Positions 8,462 through 17,020 of a stretch of DNA of 64,000 nucleotides are shown here, piece by piece. Position numbers and translations under genes: made by a program. This DNA comes from Microbacterium terrae (GTDB taxonomy: Bacteria > Actinomycetota > Actinomycetes > Actinomycetales > Microbacteriaceae): contig NZ_JAFDSS010000001.1 in the NCBI RefSeq assembly GCF_017831975.1, positions 3,038,001 to 3,102,000 on the forward strand, in the 5' to 3' direction. Under the pieces are notes generated by a model. The model was not told where the DNA came from and ran no database searches. It worked only from the letters and a program-made list of their open reading frames with translations. Numbering within the stretch: position 1 is the stretch's first letter; every line of letters starts with the position of its first letter.

Positions 8462-9868
8462 TCAGGCCCGACGGTCGGCGGCGAGGTGCAGGATCGACTC
8501 CGCGAAGGCACGGATGCCGCGCGCGACGTCACCCGTCGAGACCGCCTCGTCGGGGTGGTGGCTGATTCCGTCGGGGTTGCGGAGGAACAGCATTCCGACC
8601 CCTGTGATCGAGCCGATGGCCATGCCGTCGTGACCGGCGGGGCTGAACAGGGTCGCGGGCACGTCGGACACCCCGGGGAGTGTGGCGAGGATGCCCTCGC
8701 GCACGACGTCCTGGAGCAGCGGCGCGCAGAATACGGCGGGCGCACTGTGGATCTCGCGCGCCTGCCATCGCAGGTGCCGGCGCCCCATGATGGCGTCGAG
8801 CTCGGCCTCGATCGCGAGCCACACGCGGTCGCGCTCACCGTCGAACTCCCCGCGGAGGTCGAGCGACAAGTGCGCCTCACCCGGCACGACGTTGACCGCG
8901 CCCGGGTACGCCTCGAGCTGACCGACGGTGCCGATGATGTGGTGCTCGGCGCGGCAGATGCGCTCCACGGCGAGCGCCGCCTCGGACGCACCGAGAAGTG
9001 CATCGCGGCGCATGTCGTACGGGGTGCCGCCGGCGTGTCGGGACTCCCCCTCGACGATCAGCTGGAACCGGCGCGCCGACGCGATCGACGACACCACCGC
9101 GAGCGACTCGCCTCGGCGGTCGAGCTCGGGCCCCTGCTCGATGTGCGCCTCGAGGTAGCCGACGAGCTCGTCGGGGTGGCGCGCGGCTTCGCCGATGCGG
9201 CCGGGGTCGAGGCCGAACTCGCGGAACGCCTCGCGCAGCGTCGTGCCGTCGCCGTCTCGCAGGTTCCACCACTCGTCGTTCCAGGTTCCGGCGACGGCGG
9301 ATGAGCCGAGCAGGGCCTTGCCGAAGCGGGTGCCCTCCTCGTCGGAGAACGCGATCACCTCGAGCGCGAAGGGGAACGGCGAATGCCAGGCGCCGTCGGG
9401 AGTCGGCTCGCGCAGCAGCCGCACCACCTCGAGCGCCATGAGCACCCCGACGATGCCGTCGAAGCGTCCGGCGTCGGGAACGGTGTCGAGGTGCGACCCG
9501 AGCAGGAGCGCGGGCGCGTCATCGCGCCCCCCTCCGGAGCGGGCGTGCTCGCCCCGAGCGGGCACGCTCACCACGTGGTCACCGTGCCCGCTCGGGGCGA
9601 ATGTGCCCGCTCGCGAAGATGAGGGGGAAGGGTGGGGGGCGAGGCGACCGAGCTGGTTGCCGGCGGCATCCATGCGCGTCGTCATGCCGAGCTCGCGCAT
9701 CCACTCCGCCGCGAGGCGGTTCACCCGGGCGTGCTCGGGCGACAGGTACACGCGCTCGATCGACCCGCTCGTCGCCGTCACGCGCGCGAGCTCGTCGCAG
9801 CGCGCCATCACGCGCTGCGCGGCCGCGGCGATCACGTCGGGCGACACCTGCAGCAGGGCGGCCGTCAT
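8462..9868 (-). CDS. Allantoate amidohydrolase / N-carbamoyl-L-amino-acid hydrolase (M20 family)
   Basis: A 468-residue metal-dependent amidase. GSHLDTVPDAGRFDG (residues ~124-138) and DEEGTRFG carry the metal ligands, and GHDGMAIGS lies near the C-terminus. In this cluster it most likely converts allantoate to ureidoglycine with release of ammonia and CO2. About 41 residues (77-117), rich in Ser, Gly, Arg and His, interrupt the conserved GNQLGRL...APALLLGSH stretch; family members are usually about 410-420 residues, so this is an insertion. The matching DNA is palindromic (see 9518-9640). The start at 9868 overlaps the stop of a 24-codon ORF in ATGA, with GGGGGAGG upstream. Confidence 0.86.
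   Translation of the reverse strand: MTAALLQVSPDVIAAAAQRVMARCDELARVTATSGSIERVYLSPEHARVNRLAAEWMRELGMTTRMDAAGNQLGRLAPHPSPSSSRAGTFAPSGHGDHVVSVPARGEHARSGGGRDDAPALLLGSHLDTVPDAGRFDGIVGVLMALEVVRLLREPTPDGAWHSPFPFALEVIAFSDEEGTRFGKALLGSSAVAGTWNDEWWNLRDGDGTTLREAFREFGLDPGRIGEAARHPDELVGYLEAHIEQGPELDRRGESLAVVSSIASARRFQLIVEGESRHAGGTPYDMRRDALLGASEAALAVERICRAEHHIIGTVGQLEAYPGAVNVVPGEAHLSLDLRGEFDGERDRVWLAIEAELDAIMGRRHLRWQAREIHSAPAVFCAPLLQDVVREGILATLPGVSDVPATLFSPAGHDGMAIGSITGVGMLFLRNPDGISHHPDEAVSTGDVARGIRAFAESILHLAADRRA
9518..9640. repeat. Palindromic element inside the allantoate amidohydrolase gene
   Basis: A 14-bp perfect inverted repeat (CCCCGAGCGGGCAC at 9552-9565, GTGCCCGCTCGGGG at 9584-9597) flanks an 18-nt loop that itself contains CCACGTGG. 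A further partial arm, GTGCCCGCTCG, is at 9603-9613. The segment is 123 bp, a multiple of three, and matches the residues that have no counterpart in the enzyme family. Confidence 0.75.
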
Positions 9869-9939
9869 GCGCCTCCCCCGGTCGCCGCCGGCACGGCGGG
9901 GATCGCCGCGCCCGAACAGCGGATCAGCACGGCGAGCAT
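9865..9939 (-). CDS. Possible 24-codon coupling ORF between pucG and the allantoate amidohydrolase
   Basis: The frame reads MLAVLIRCSGAAIPAVPAAT plus four residues. Its ATG overlaps the pucG stop as TGATG and its TGA overlaps the next start as ATGA. The ribosome site of the next gene lies inside it. It may be a real small peptide, a translational-coupling device, or chance; nothing else supports it. Confidence 0.25.
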   Translation of the reverse strand: MLAVLIRCSGAAIPAVPAATGGGA

Positions 9940-11174
9940 CACGCCGCACCCCGGTAGACGTCGGCCGCGGCATCCACCCCGCCCCCGGCGGGAACGGATG
10001 CGCCGAAGCGGCGCAGCACCTGCTCGAGGGCCGCGAGGGTGGTGAGCACGGCGTCTTCGCGCGCGTTGTAGCCCATCGTGCCGATGCGCCAGACGCGCCC
10101 GTGCAACGGCCCGAACGAGGTGCCGATCTCGATGCCGAAGTCCTCGAGCAGGGCCGCGCGCGCCGCATCGCCGGGCACACCGGCGGGGATCTCGACAGCC
10201 ACGACGTTGTTCATCTTGTGCGCGACGTCGCCGAAGACCGTGAGACCCAGCCCCTCGACGCCGGCGAGCATCGCGGCGCCGGAGACCCGGTGCCGCTCGA
10301 TCACGGCATCGCGTCCTTCGAGCAGCAGCACGCGGGCGCACTCCCGCGCCGCGTACAGCATCGACGTGGCCTCTGTGTGGTGGTTGAGCCGGCGCGGACC
10401 CCAGTAGTCGAGGATCATGCCGAGGTCGAAGTAGTTGGAGCGCACGAAGTCGGCGGCGGAGGCATCCCCGTCTTCACGGATGCCTGCCTCGATGCGACCG
10501 CGCGACCGGATCACCTCGACGGCGCGCTCCGACAGGGTGATGGGCGACGACCCCGAAGGGCCGCCGAGGCACTTCTGCAGGCCGGCGGTCGCGGCATCCA
10601 GCCCCCACGCGTCGGCCTCGAAGTCGTTGCCGCCGAGCGACGCGGTCGCGTCGGAGTAGAAGAGCACGCCGTGCCGCTCGCAGATCGCGCCGATCTCGTC
10701 GAGCGGCTGGTTCATGGTGGTCGAGGTGTCGCCCTGCACGAGTGCGAGGAGCGTGGGCTTCACCCGCACGATCGCCTCTTCGATGGCCGAGGGCGCGAAC
10801 ACCTGCCCCCACGCGGTCTCGATCGTGTGCACCTCGGCCATGGCCCGTTCGGCGATCTCGGCGAGCAGGTGTCCGAAACGGCCGAACACCGGCACGAGCA
10901 CGCGGTCGCCGGGGCGCACGAGCGACACGATCGCCGCCTCGATGCCGGCGCGCGATGTGCCGTCGACGAGCAGGGTCGCGTCGTTCGACGTCGCCCACAC
11001 CCCCCGGTAGAGCTCCTGCGTCTCGCCCATGAGCTGCGTCATGTACGGGTCGTACTGGCCGACCAGCGGCGCCGACATGGCGCGGAGCACGCTCGGGTAC
11101 GCCGAGATCGGCCCCGGTCCCATGAGAAGTCGTGCGGGCGGATCGATCGGGCCGGGGATGGCCGACGGCGTCAT
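9939..11174 (-). CDS. pucG: (S)-ureidoglycine-glyoxylate aminotransferase, PucG-like
   Basis: A 411-residue class V PLP-dependent aminotransferase beginning LLMGPGPISAYPSVLRAMSA, the serine-pyruvate/alanine-glyoxylate aminotransferase pattern. The PLP lysine is in GLQKCLGGPSG. In purine degradation PucG moves the amino group of ureidoglycine to glyoxylate, giving oxalurate and glycine. The start at 11174 is chosen because it overlaps the upstream stop in ATGA and begins exactly where family similarity begins. The neighbouring allantoate amidohydrolase would supply ureidoglycine. A general alanine-glyoxylate aminotransferase is the alternative. Confidence 0.8.
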   Translation of the reverse strand: MTPSAIPGPIDPPARLLMGPGPISAYPSVLRAMSAPLVGQYDPYMTQLMGETQELYRGVWATSNDATLLVDGTSRAGIEAAIVSLVRPGDRVLVPVFGRFGHLLAEIAERAMAEVHTIETAWGQVFAPSAIEEAIVRVKPTLLALVQGDTSTTMNQPLDEIGAICERHGVLFYSDATASLGGNDFEADAWGLDAATAGLQKCLGGPSGSSPITLSERAVEVIRSRGRIEAGIREDGDASAADFVRSNYFDLGMILDYWGPRRLNHHTEATSMLYAARECARVLLLEGRDAVIERHRVSGAAMLAGVEGLGLTVFGDVAHKMNNVVAVEIPAGVPGDAARAALLEDFGIEIGTSFGPLHGRVWRIGTMGYNAREDAVLTTLAALEQVLRRFGASVPAGGGVDAAADVYRGAA

Positions 11175-12769
11175 GCGAGTTCCGTTCTGTGGGCGGCGGC
11201 GGCGAGTCGGCGGGCGAGGCGCACGAGCGCGATGTCGGATCCGGCGCGCGAGACGAGGCAGACGCCGACCGGCGCGCGGCCGAGCGGCGAGTCCACTTCG
11301 AGCAGCGGGATCGACACGGCCGGCAGTCCGCCGATCGCCGCGGGAGTGGTCATGCGCAGGGTCGCGGTGCGCAGCGCATCGACGCCGGGACCGCCGGCGG
11401 CACGCGACGGCGCCGGGCCGGGGACGGTCGGCAGGATGAGCACGGCGGCCTGGGTGAGGTGCTGCATCCGCTCGCGGAGCACCTCGAGATCGCGACGGGC
11501 GGATGCCTCGGCCTCGGCCGTGACGGCGGAGGCGAGACGGAACCGCTCGGCGACCGCCGCGCCGACGGCACCCGGGTTCTCGTCGAGCCAGGCGCCGTTG
11601 TTGCGCCAGGCCTCCGCGCCTTGCACCGTGCGGAACGGCTCGTGGTACTCGGCCAGGTCGCCGATGGCGACACGGCCGAGGGCGGGCGGGTCGTCGGATG
11701 CCGCGAGCCGCACGAGCAGCGCGTCGAACGCCTTCTTCGTCTCGGGCTCGACGGCCTCGAGGGCCTCGTCGGGCACGAGGAACCGCCACGGGAGCTCGGC
11801 GGCCGCAGTGCCGAGGGCGTGATCGGTGGAGGCCGATCCGTCGTAGCTCAGGCACCAGTCGGCGACCCGCTGCAGGGTCGCGCCGTCGCGCGTGAGCCAT
11901 CCGACCGTGTCGAACGACTGCGCGAGGGGCAGCATCCCCTGCCGGGGAACGAGGTCGTGGCTGGTGCGCAGCCCCCACAGGCCCTGGTACGAGGCGGGAA
12001 CGCGCACGGAGCCGGCGGTGTCCGTCGCGAGGCCGACCTCGGCCTGGCCCGTCGCGACGGCCGCCGCCGGTCCGCTCGACGAGCCGCCGGGCAGGGCACC
12101 GGGCACCGCCGCGTTGGGCGGTGTGCCGTAGTGCACGTTGTCGCCGGCGACCGAGTACGCGAACTCGTCGGTGCGGGCGATGCCGCGCAGCGACGCGCCG
12201 CCGCGGAGCAGGTCGCCGACCGCGGTCGCCGTGGCCGTCTCGGGCCGGGCCGCGTCGAGGAACGTCGGATTCCCCGCCCCGATGCGGTAGCCCTTGATCG
12301 CGAAGAGGTCCTTCACCGCGACCGTCAGTCCGGCGAGCGGTCCCTCCCAGGCACCCTGGTAGAGCGGGTCGCCGACCGTGCGCCAGATCGAGCGGTCGAA
12401 GGCTGCGGGGCGACCGGTGACGTGCGCGGCCGTGATGAGCCAGCGGCCGTCGATGCGCTGCCAGATCTGCGTCTGCAGGCCCGATCCGCCGGCGTGATAG
12501 CGCGAGACCGACACCAGCAGCGCGGCATCCGTCGACAGCATCCGGTACTCGATGCGCTCGATCGTGCGGGGCGAGACCCCGCCGCGCACGCCGCGGAAGG
12601 CGCTGATCGCGTCGTGTCCGACCAGGAGCCCGGCCGCATCACCGCGGAGGGTCTCGGCGCCGGGGGCGAACGCCGCGTCGAGCGCGTCGAGGTCGTTCGC
12701 GAGGATCGCCCGCTCGTACGAGTCGAACGCGGTGAACAGCTCGGCGGGGATGTCGTCGGGGTAGCTCAT
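11171..12769 (-). CDS. Amidase-signature hydrolase with N-terminal AtzH-like domain
   Basis: A 532-residue fusion. Residues ~1-130 form an AtzH-like (DUF3225, SnoaL/NTF2 fold) domain. The rest is an amidase-signature domain with Lys in LTVAVKDLFAIKG and the Ser pair in GGSSSGPAAAVA and DTAGSVRVPASYQG. In s-triazine degradation AtzH removes a carboxylate and AtzF hydrolyses allophanate, so a fusion of related domains suggests a carbamoyl-amide substrate. Next to PucG, oxalurate or a related ureido acid is a reasonable guess; this is inference. Start MSYPDD at 12769 overlaps the upstream stop; it is coupled to pucG by ATGA. Confidence 0.75.
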   Translation of the reverse strand: MSYPDDIPAELFTAFDSYERAILANDLDALDAAFAPGAETLRGDAAGLLVGHDAISAFRGVRGGVSPRTIERIEYRMLSTDAALLVSVSRYHAGGSGLQTQIWQRIDGRWLITAAHVTGRPAAFDRSIWRTVGDPLYQGAWEGPLAGLTVAVKDLFAIKGYRIGAGNPTFLDAARPETATATAVGDLLRGGASLRGIARTDEFAYSVAGDNVHYGTPPNAAVPGALPGGSSSGPAAAVATGQAEVGLATDTAGSVRVPASYQGLWGLRTSHDLVPRQGMLPLAQSFDTVGWLTRDGATLQRVADWCLSYDGSASTDHALGTAAAELPWRFLVPDEALEAVEPETKKAFDALLVRLAASDDPPALGRVAIGDLAEYHEPFRTVQGAEAWRNNGAWLDENPGAVGAAVAERFRLASAVTAEAEASARRDLEVLRERMQHLTQAAVLILPTVPGPAPSRAAGGPGVDALRTATLRMTTPAAIGGLPAVSIPLLEVDSPLGRAPVGVCLVSRAGSDIALVRLARRLAAAAHRTELA

Positions 12770-13932
12770 GCGTCGCTCCCGGAGGATGCCGGCGGGCGGG
12801 CTACGCCGGCGAAGTCGGCCTCGCGGATGCGGGCGTGCACACCGCACACGATGTCGACCACCTGCGAGATGTCGAAGTCGGTCGCGGCCGACAGGTAGGC
12901 GTAGGCGAGGTGCTCGTCCATGCCGTAGCGCGCCTTCAGCAGCGAGAGCGCGGCGCGCACGCAGTTGCGCATCGCGACGTTGAGGTCGGGGTCCATGCCG
13001 GTCGGCACGAGGTACTCGTCGGTGCGCACGAGGGGTCCGACCAGCTCGCCGAACTCGGCAAGGGCTACCGCGCGCGGCACCACGTCGAAGGTCAGCGTCG
13101 CGCGCAGCGACGCCTCGAGCGCGGTGAGCGCGACCTCGCCGTCGCCCTGCGCGAAATGCGGGTCGCCCACATAGGCGAGCGCGCCGTCGACCTGCACCGG
13201 CAGGTAGAGCACCGCGCCTTCGACGAGCAGCTTGATGTCGATGTTGCCGCCGTGGCTGCCGGGCGGCACCGAATGGGGGCGCTGGTCGCCCGCGACGGCG
13301 ACGCCCATCGTGCCGAGGAAGGGCGCGAGCAGAAACTCGACCACACCCTCACCGCCCTCGACCACGGGGAGCACGCCGACGAGGCCGGCGTCGCGCCCCT
13401 CGACCGCGCAGAACACGCTGACGTTGTGCTCGCCGCGGGGCAGCTCCCCCACGAGCGCGCCCTTGCCGTGCCGGTTCGAGATGACGCCGTACGGCACGCG
13501 CAGATCGAGACGGTCCACCGTGATCTTCAGCAGGTCGCCGACGGCGGCGCCCTCGATGAACACCGGGCCGGTGACGACGTGCGGGCCGTCGGCGAGCGGG
13601 TCGCGCGACAGCGCGGCAGCGATCGCGACCGCGTCGTCGAGCACGGATGCCGCCGGCACGCCCTGGGCGGTGAACCAGCCCAGCGGGTCTTTGCCCTGGT
13701 CCTCGAGGATGCCCTCGTGGCTCACGGTGTCGAATGTGACCGACTGACCCGCGGCGACGGTGAGCGCCGGAGCGTCGGCTGCGCACGGGAGGCGCCCCCA
13801 CATCACGGTCTCGGGGGTCGCGCGCAGGTAGTGGTCGCCGGGGGTGTCGCCCACCCCGGGCTGGAGGATCGGGAACGCGGCATCCATGGCCCCATCCAAT
13901 CCCATCGATGTCACGACCGGGTTTCCGCTCAT
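12766..13932 (-). CDS. Acetamidase/formamidase family amidohydrolase
   Basis: A 388-residue member of the FmdA_AmdA family, which hydrolyses formamide or short amides to acid plus ammonia. Recognisable segments are TFDTVSHEGI, VTGPVFIEGA, DQRPHSVPPGSHGGNIDIK and YVGDPHFAQGDGEV; the histidine- and acid-rich motifs are those expected for metal binding. The start at 13932 overlaps the allantoinase stop, and an in-frame ATG 14 codons later is possible. Its place in the ureide operon suggests it releases ammonia from a breakdown amide. The true substrate is unknown. Confidence 0.8.
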   Translation of the reverse strand: MSGNPVVTSMGLDGAMDAAFPILQPGVGDTPGDHYLRATPETVMWGRLPCAADAPALTVAAGQSVTFDTVSHEGILEDQGKDPLGWFTAQGVPAASVLDDAVAIAAALSRDPLADGPHVVTGPVFIEGAAVGDLLKITVDRLDLRVPYGVISNRHGKGALVGELPRGEHNVSVFCAVEGRDAGLVGVLPVVEGGEGVVEFLLAPFLGTMGVAVAGDQRPHSVPPGSHGGNIDIKLLVEGAVLYLPVQVDGALAYVGDPHFAQGDGEVALTALEASLRATLTFDVVPRAVALAEFGELVGPLVRTDEYLVPTGMDPDLNVAMRNCVRAALSLLKARYGMDEHLAYAYLSAATDFDISQVVDIVCGVHARIREADFAGVARPPASSGSDA

Positions 13933-15323
13933 GACACCGCCCCCACCGCCGCCGACAGGAGGCGGCCCTTGGGCTTGCCGCGGAACCGGGGCGCGGCGCC
14001 GGCCGCTCCCTCGGTGACGTTGTAGATCGCGCGGCCGCGCAGCCACGTGCGGCGGATGCGGCCCGACAGCACGCGGTGGTCGTACGCGGTGATCGGGTTG
14101 CGGTGGAGCAGCTCGGCAGCTTCGACCCGGAACGGGTCGTCGACGCCGAAGACCGTCAGGTGCGCGGGCGCACCCACCTCGATCGCACCCGCACCTGTCA
14201 GGCCGGCGACCCGGGCGGGGCCGGTCGTGTACAGCGGCAGCACGCTCTCGAGCGGGATGCCGCGCATCCGCGCCTCGGTCCACACCGCCGAGAGACCCAC
14301 CTGCAGGCCCGCGATGCCGCCCCAGGCGAGGCCGAAGTCGCCGCCGCCGGAGCGCTTGAGATCGACCGTCGACGGGGAGTGGTCGCTGACGATCGCATCG
14401 ATCGTGCCGTCGACGACGCCCTCCCACAGGCGGTCGCGGTTCGACGCCTCGCGGATCGGCGGGCAGCACTTGAACTCCGACGCCCCGTCGGGGATGTCTT
14501 CGGCGGCGATGGTGAGGTAGTGCGGACACGTCTCGACGGTGAGGCGGATGCCGTCGGCCTTCGCCGCGCGGATCGCGGGCAGCGACCCGGCATCGCTCAG
14601 GTGCAGGATGTGGGCACGCGCGCCGGTGCGGCGGGCCTCGGCGATGACGGCGTCGATGGCGGAGGCCTCGCTGGCGGGTGGCCGCGACGCGAGGAACGCC
14701 TCGTAACCGCGGCCGAGCGCACCGGCCGCGTGCGCCGGGGGCTCGTGCAGGAGCGCCGGGTCTTCGGCGTGCACGATCAGGCGCGAGTCGATCGCGGCGA
14801 TCTCCTCCATGGCGGCGGCCAGCTGCGACCGGTCGAGGTGGCCGAACTCGTCGACCCCCGAGGGGGCGAGGAAGCACTTGAAGCCGTACACTCCGGCGGC
14901 GTGCAGGGGTGCGAGCATCCCGAGGCTCTCGGGCACCGCTCCGCCCCAGAACCCCACGTCGACGAACGCGGACGGCTGGGCGGCGGCCTTCTTCACGGCG
15001 AGCGCCGCGGGGGTCGTGGTTGCGGGGATGGAGTTGAGCGGCATGTCGACGAACGTCGTCACGCCGCCCGCGGCGGCGGCGAGGGTCGCCGAGCGGAAGC
15101 CCTCCCACTCGGTGCGGCCCGGCTCGTTCACGTGGACGTGCGAGTCGACGAGGCCCGGAAGCAGCACGGCGTCGTCGGGCACGATCGCGGTCTTGGCGCC
15201 CGCGACCCGGTCGCCGACGGAGAGGATGTCGACGACCACGCCGCGCTCGACGACGACGGCCGCCGGCCGGAAGGCCCCTCCGAGGAAGGACCTTCCGGCA
15301 CGGATGACGAGGCGCTCCGGCAT
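13929..15323 (-). CDS. allB: Allantoinase
   Basis: A 464-residue cyclic amidohydrolase that opens allantoin to allantoate. It carries the binuclear-metal motifs: DSHVHVNEPGRTEWEGF near residue 57, YGFKCFLAPSG (carbamylated lysine) near 145, LIVHAEDP, ILHLSDAGS, and the catalytic aspartate in SDHSPST. The EPGRTEWEGF form favours allantoinase over dihydropyrimidinase or dihydroorotase. The start at 15323 shares a base with the permease stop (TGATG). Confidence 0.88.
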   Translation of the reverse strand: MPERLVIRAGRSFLGGAFRPAAVVVERGVVVDILSVGDRVAGAKTAIVPDDAVLLPGLVDSHVHVNEPGRTEWEGFRSATLAAAAGGVTTFVDMPLNSIPATTTPAALAVKKAAAQPSAFVDVGFWGGAVPESLGMLAPLHAAGVYGFKCFLAPSGVDEFGHLDRSQLAAAMEEIAAIDSRLIVHAEDPALLHEPPAHAAGALGRGYEAFLASRPPASEASAIDAVIAEARRTGARAHILHLSDAGSLPAIRAAKADGIRLTVETCPHYLTIAAEDIPDGASEFKCCPPIREASNRDRLWEGVVDGTIDAIVSDHSPSTVDLKRSGGGDFGLAWGGIAGLQVGLSAVWTEARMRGIPLESVLPLYTTGPARVAGLTGAGAIEVGAPAHLTVFGVDDPFRVEAAELLHRNPITAYDHRVLSGRIRRTWLRGRAIYNVTEGAAGAAPRFRGKPKGRLLSAAVGAVS

Positions 15324-16852
15324 CAGGCTCCGTTCTCTGCGGCGGATACGACGGGGACTGCCGACGTGTCGGCGTCTTCGACCGGCGGACGCAGGTTCCA
15401 CATGACCGCGAGATACAGGATGCCGCCGATCGCCGCGCCGATCACCCAGGCGAACCCCTTGAGGTTCGCGAGCACGGGCACCCACACTGCCGCGACCGAG
15501 AAGACCGCCGCGACGAGCACAGCCACGATCGCGCGCACGTTCCAGCCCTTCTGGTAGTGGTAGCGGCCCTCTGGGCTCATCGTGAACAGGTCGGCGACCT
15601 TCAGCCGGCGGCGCTGGATCAGGTAGTAGTCGGCCACGAGCACACCGTAGAGCGGAGCGAGGATCGCGCCAAGGGTGTCGACGAACGTCGGCAGTCCGAT
15701 CTGGCTGATCACCGCCACCCAGAGCGCGCCGATGATGAAGCCGAAGACCGCGGTCAGGTACCCGCCCGCCTTGAAGCTGATGCGCTGAGGGGCGAGGTTC
15801 GACAGGTCGTACGCCGGCGGGATGAAGTTGGCCACGAGGTTGATACCCACGGTCGCGACCACGAAGGTGATGGCCGCCACGATCGTGAGGAACACGTTGC
15901 CGACGAGACCGACGATCTCGGCCGGGTTGGTGAGCGGGTCGCCCTCGCCGCCCTGCAGCACGATGTACGAGCCTGCCGTGATGAACAGGCTGAGGAACGT
16001 GAAGAACGTCAGGCTCACGGGGAGCCCGAGGAAGTTGCCGCGCTTCATGGACTTCTCGCTCTTGGAGAAGCGCGCGAAGTCGCCGAAGTTGATGATCACG
16101 GCCGAGAAGTAGGCGATCATCGTGCCGATCACCCCGACGAAGGCGAGCACGGCGTCCCAGCCGACCTTGTCGTCGTTGGCGAAGAGCGACCCGACCGCCG
16201 GCAGCAGCCGGTCTCCGGCCTGCACCCAGATCGCCACCAGCAGGAACACCATCACGGCGTACACGGCGGGGCCGGCGAAGTTGAGGAACTTCTCGATCCA
16301 CGAGATGCCGCCGACGAACAGCACCACCTGCAGAGCGGCGACGAAGATGTACGACACCCAGTCGATGAGGTCCATGCCGAGGAACGGAACGAGGTCGGGG
16401 TCGCCGAAGATCGCGTTGAGCGCCATGGCGACCGCCGTCGAGGCGAAGTAGGTCTGCGCGCCGTACCAGAACATCGCGACCACGCCGCGGATGAGAGCGG
16501 GGAACTGCGCGCCCTGCACACCCATGCTCGAGCGCGCCATCACGGCGTACGGGATGCCGTACTTGACGCTCGGCTTGCCGGTGAGGTTGACCAGCCAATT
16601 GACGAAGAAGCCGGCGAGGATGATGGCCGCGAAGACCCACCAGCCGTTGATCCCGGCGGTCACGAACAGGCCCGCGGCGAGCGTGTAGCCGGCGAGGCTC
16701 TGCACGTCGTTGGTCCAGACGTTGAAGATCTCGAACGCCCCCCAGCGCCGCTTCTCGGGCGCGAGCGGAGCGAGGTCGTCGTTGTAGAGCGAGGGGTGGA
16801 GGTCGGATCCGACGTTCGTGTCGAATTCGGATGCGGGCGGTGTCAGGGTCAT
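15323..16852 (-). CDS. NCS1 family permease (allantoin/nucleobase uptake)
   Basis: A 509-residue integral membrane protein with about 12 hydrophobic segments, of the nucleobase:cation symporter-1 family (Mhp1, PucI, cytosine permeases). Characteristic stretches are DDLAPLAPEKRRWGAFEIF, WTNDVQSLAGYTLAAGLF near the N-terminus and PFLGMDLIDW. As first gene of the operon, directly before allantoinase, its cargo is most likely allantoin. The ATG at 16852 is chosen; the extra 25 upstream codons have no family similarity. Two copies of the GTTAAG-N6-CTTAAC palindrome lie upstream. Confidence 0.86.
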   Translation of the reverse strand: MTLTPPASEFDTNVGSDLHPSLYNDDLAPLAPEKRRWGAFEIFNVWTNDVQSLAGYTLAAGLFVTAGINGWWVFAAIILAGFFVNWLVNLTGKPSVKYGIPYAVMARSSMGVQGAQFPALIRGVVAMFWYGAQTYFASTAVAMALNAIFGDPDLVPFLGMDLIDWVSYIFVAALQVVLFVGGISWIEKFLNFAGPAVYAVMVFLLVAIWVQAGDRLLPAVGSLFANDDKVGWDAVLAFVGVIGTMIAYFSAVIINFGDFARFSKSEKSMKRGNFLGLPVSLTFFTFLSLFITAGSYIVLQGGEGDPLTNPAEIVGLVGNVFLTIVAAITFVVATVGINLVANFIPPAYDLSNLAPQRISFKAGGYLTAVFGFIIGALWVAVISQIGLPTFVDTLGAILAPLYGVLVADYYLIQRRRLKVADLFTMSPEGRYHYQKGWNVRAIVAVLVAAVFSVAAVWVPVLANLKGFAWVIGAAIGGILYLAVMWNLRPPVEDADTSAVPVVSAAENGA

Positions 16853-16939
16853 GGCGGTCTCCAAGCGGTGCGGGATGCGGATGCTGGATGGAGCGGGGTG
16901 GTGCCGAAGGATCGCCGCAGGCGACACGGCGTCGTGACC

Positions 16940-16957
16940 GTAAAGCTATTGCTTAAC
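16940..16957. promoter_or_regulatory. Candidate operator O1 of the XRE-cupin regulator
   Basis: GTAAAG-N6-CTTAAC, an 18-bp near-palindrome. On the minus strand it contains a -10-like TAGCTT, and it lies 88 bp upstream of the permease start. AT-rich words are rare here, which makes the match stand out. It is one of three copies (also 16997 and 17732). Confidence 0.6.
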
Positions 16958-16996
16958 GAGTCCGGGCAGGTTTCACCCCTGTAACGCCTCCATGAC

Positions 16997-17014
16997 GTTA
17001 AGTGACCGCTTAAG
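16997..17014. promoter_or_regulatory. Candidate operator O2 of the XRE-cupin regulator
   Basis: GTTAAG-N6-CTTAAG, 18 bp, centred 57 bp from O1, in the 168-bp gap between the XRE gene and the permease gene. Confidence 0.55.
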
Positions 17015-17020
17015 TCGAGC

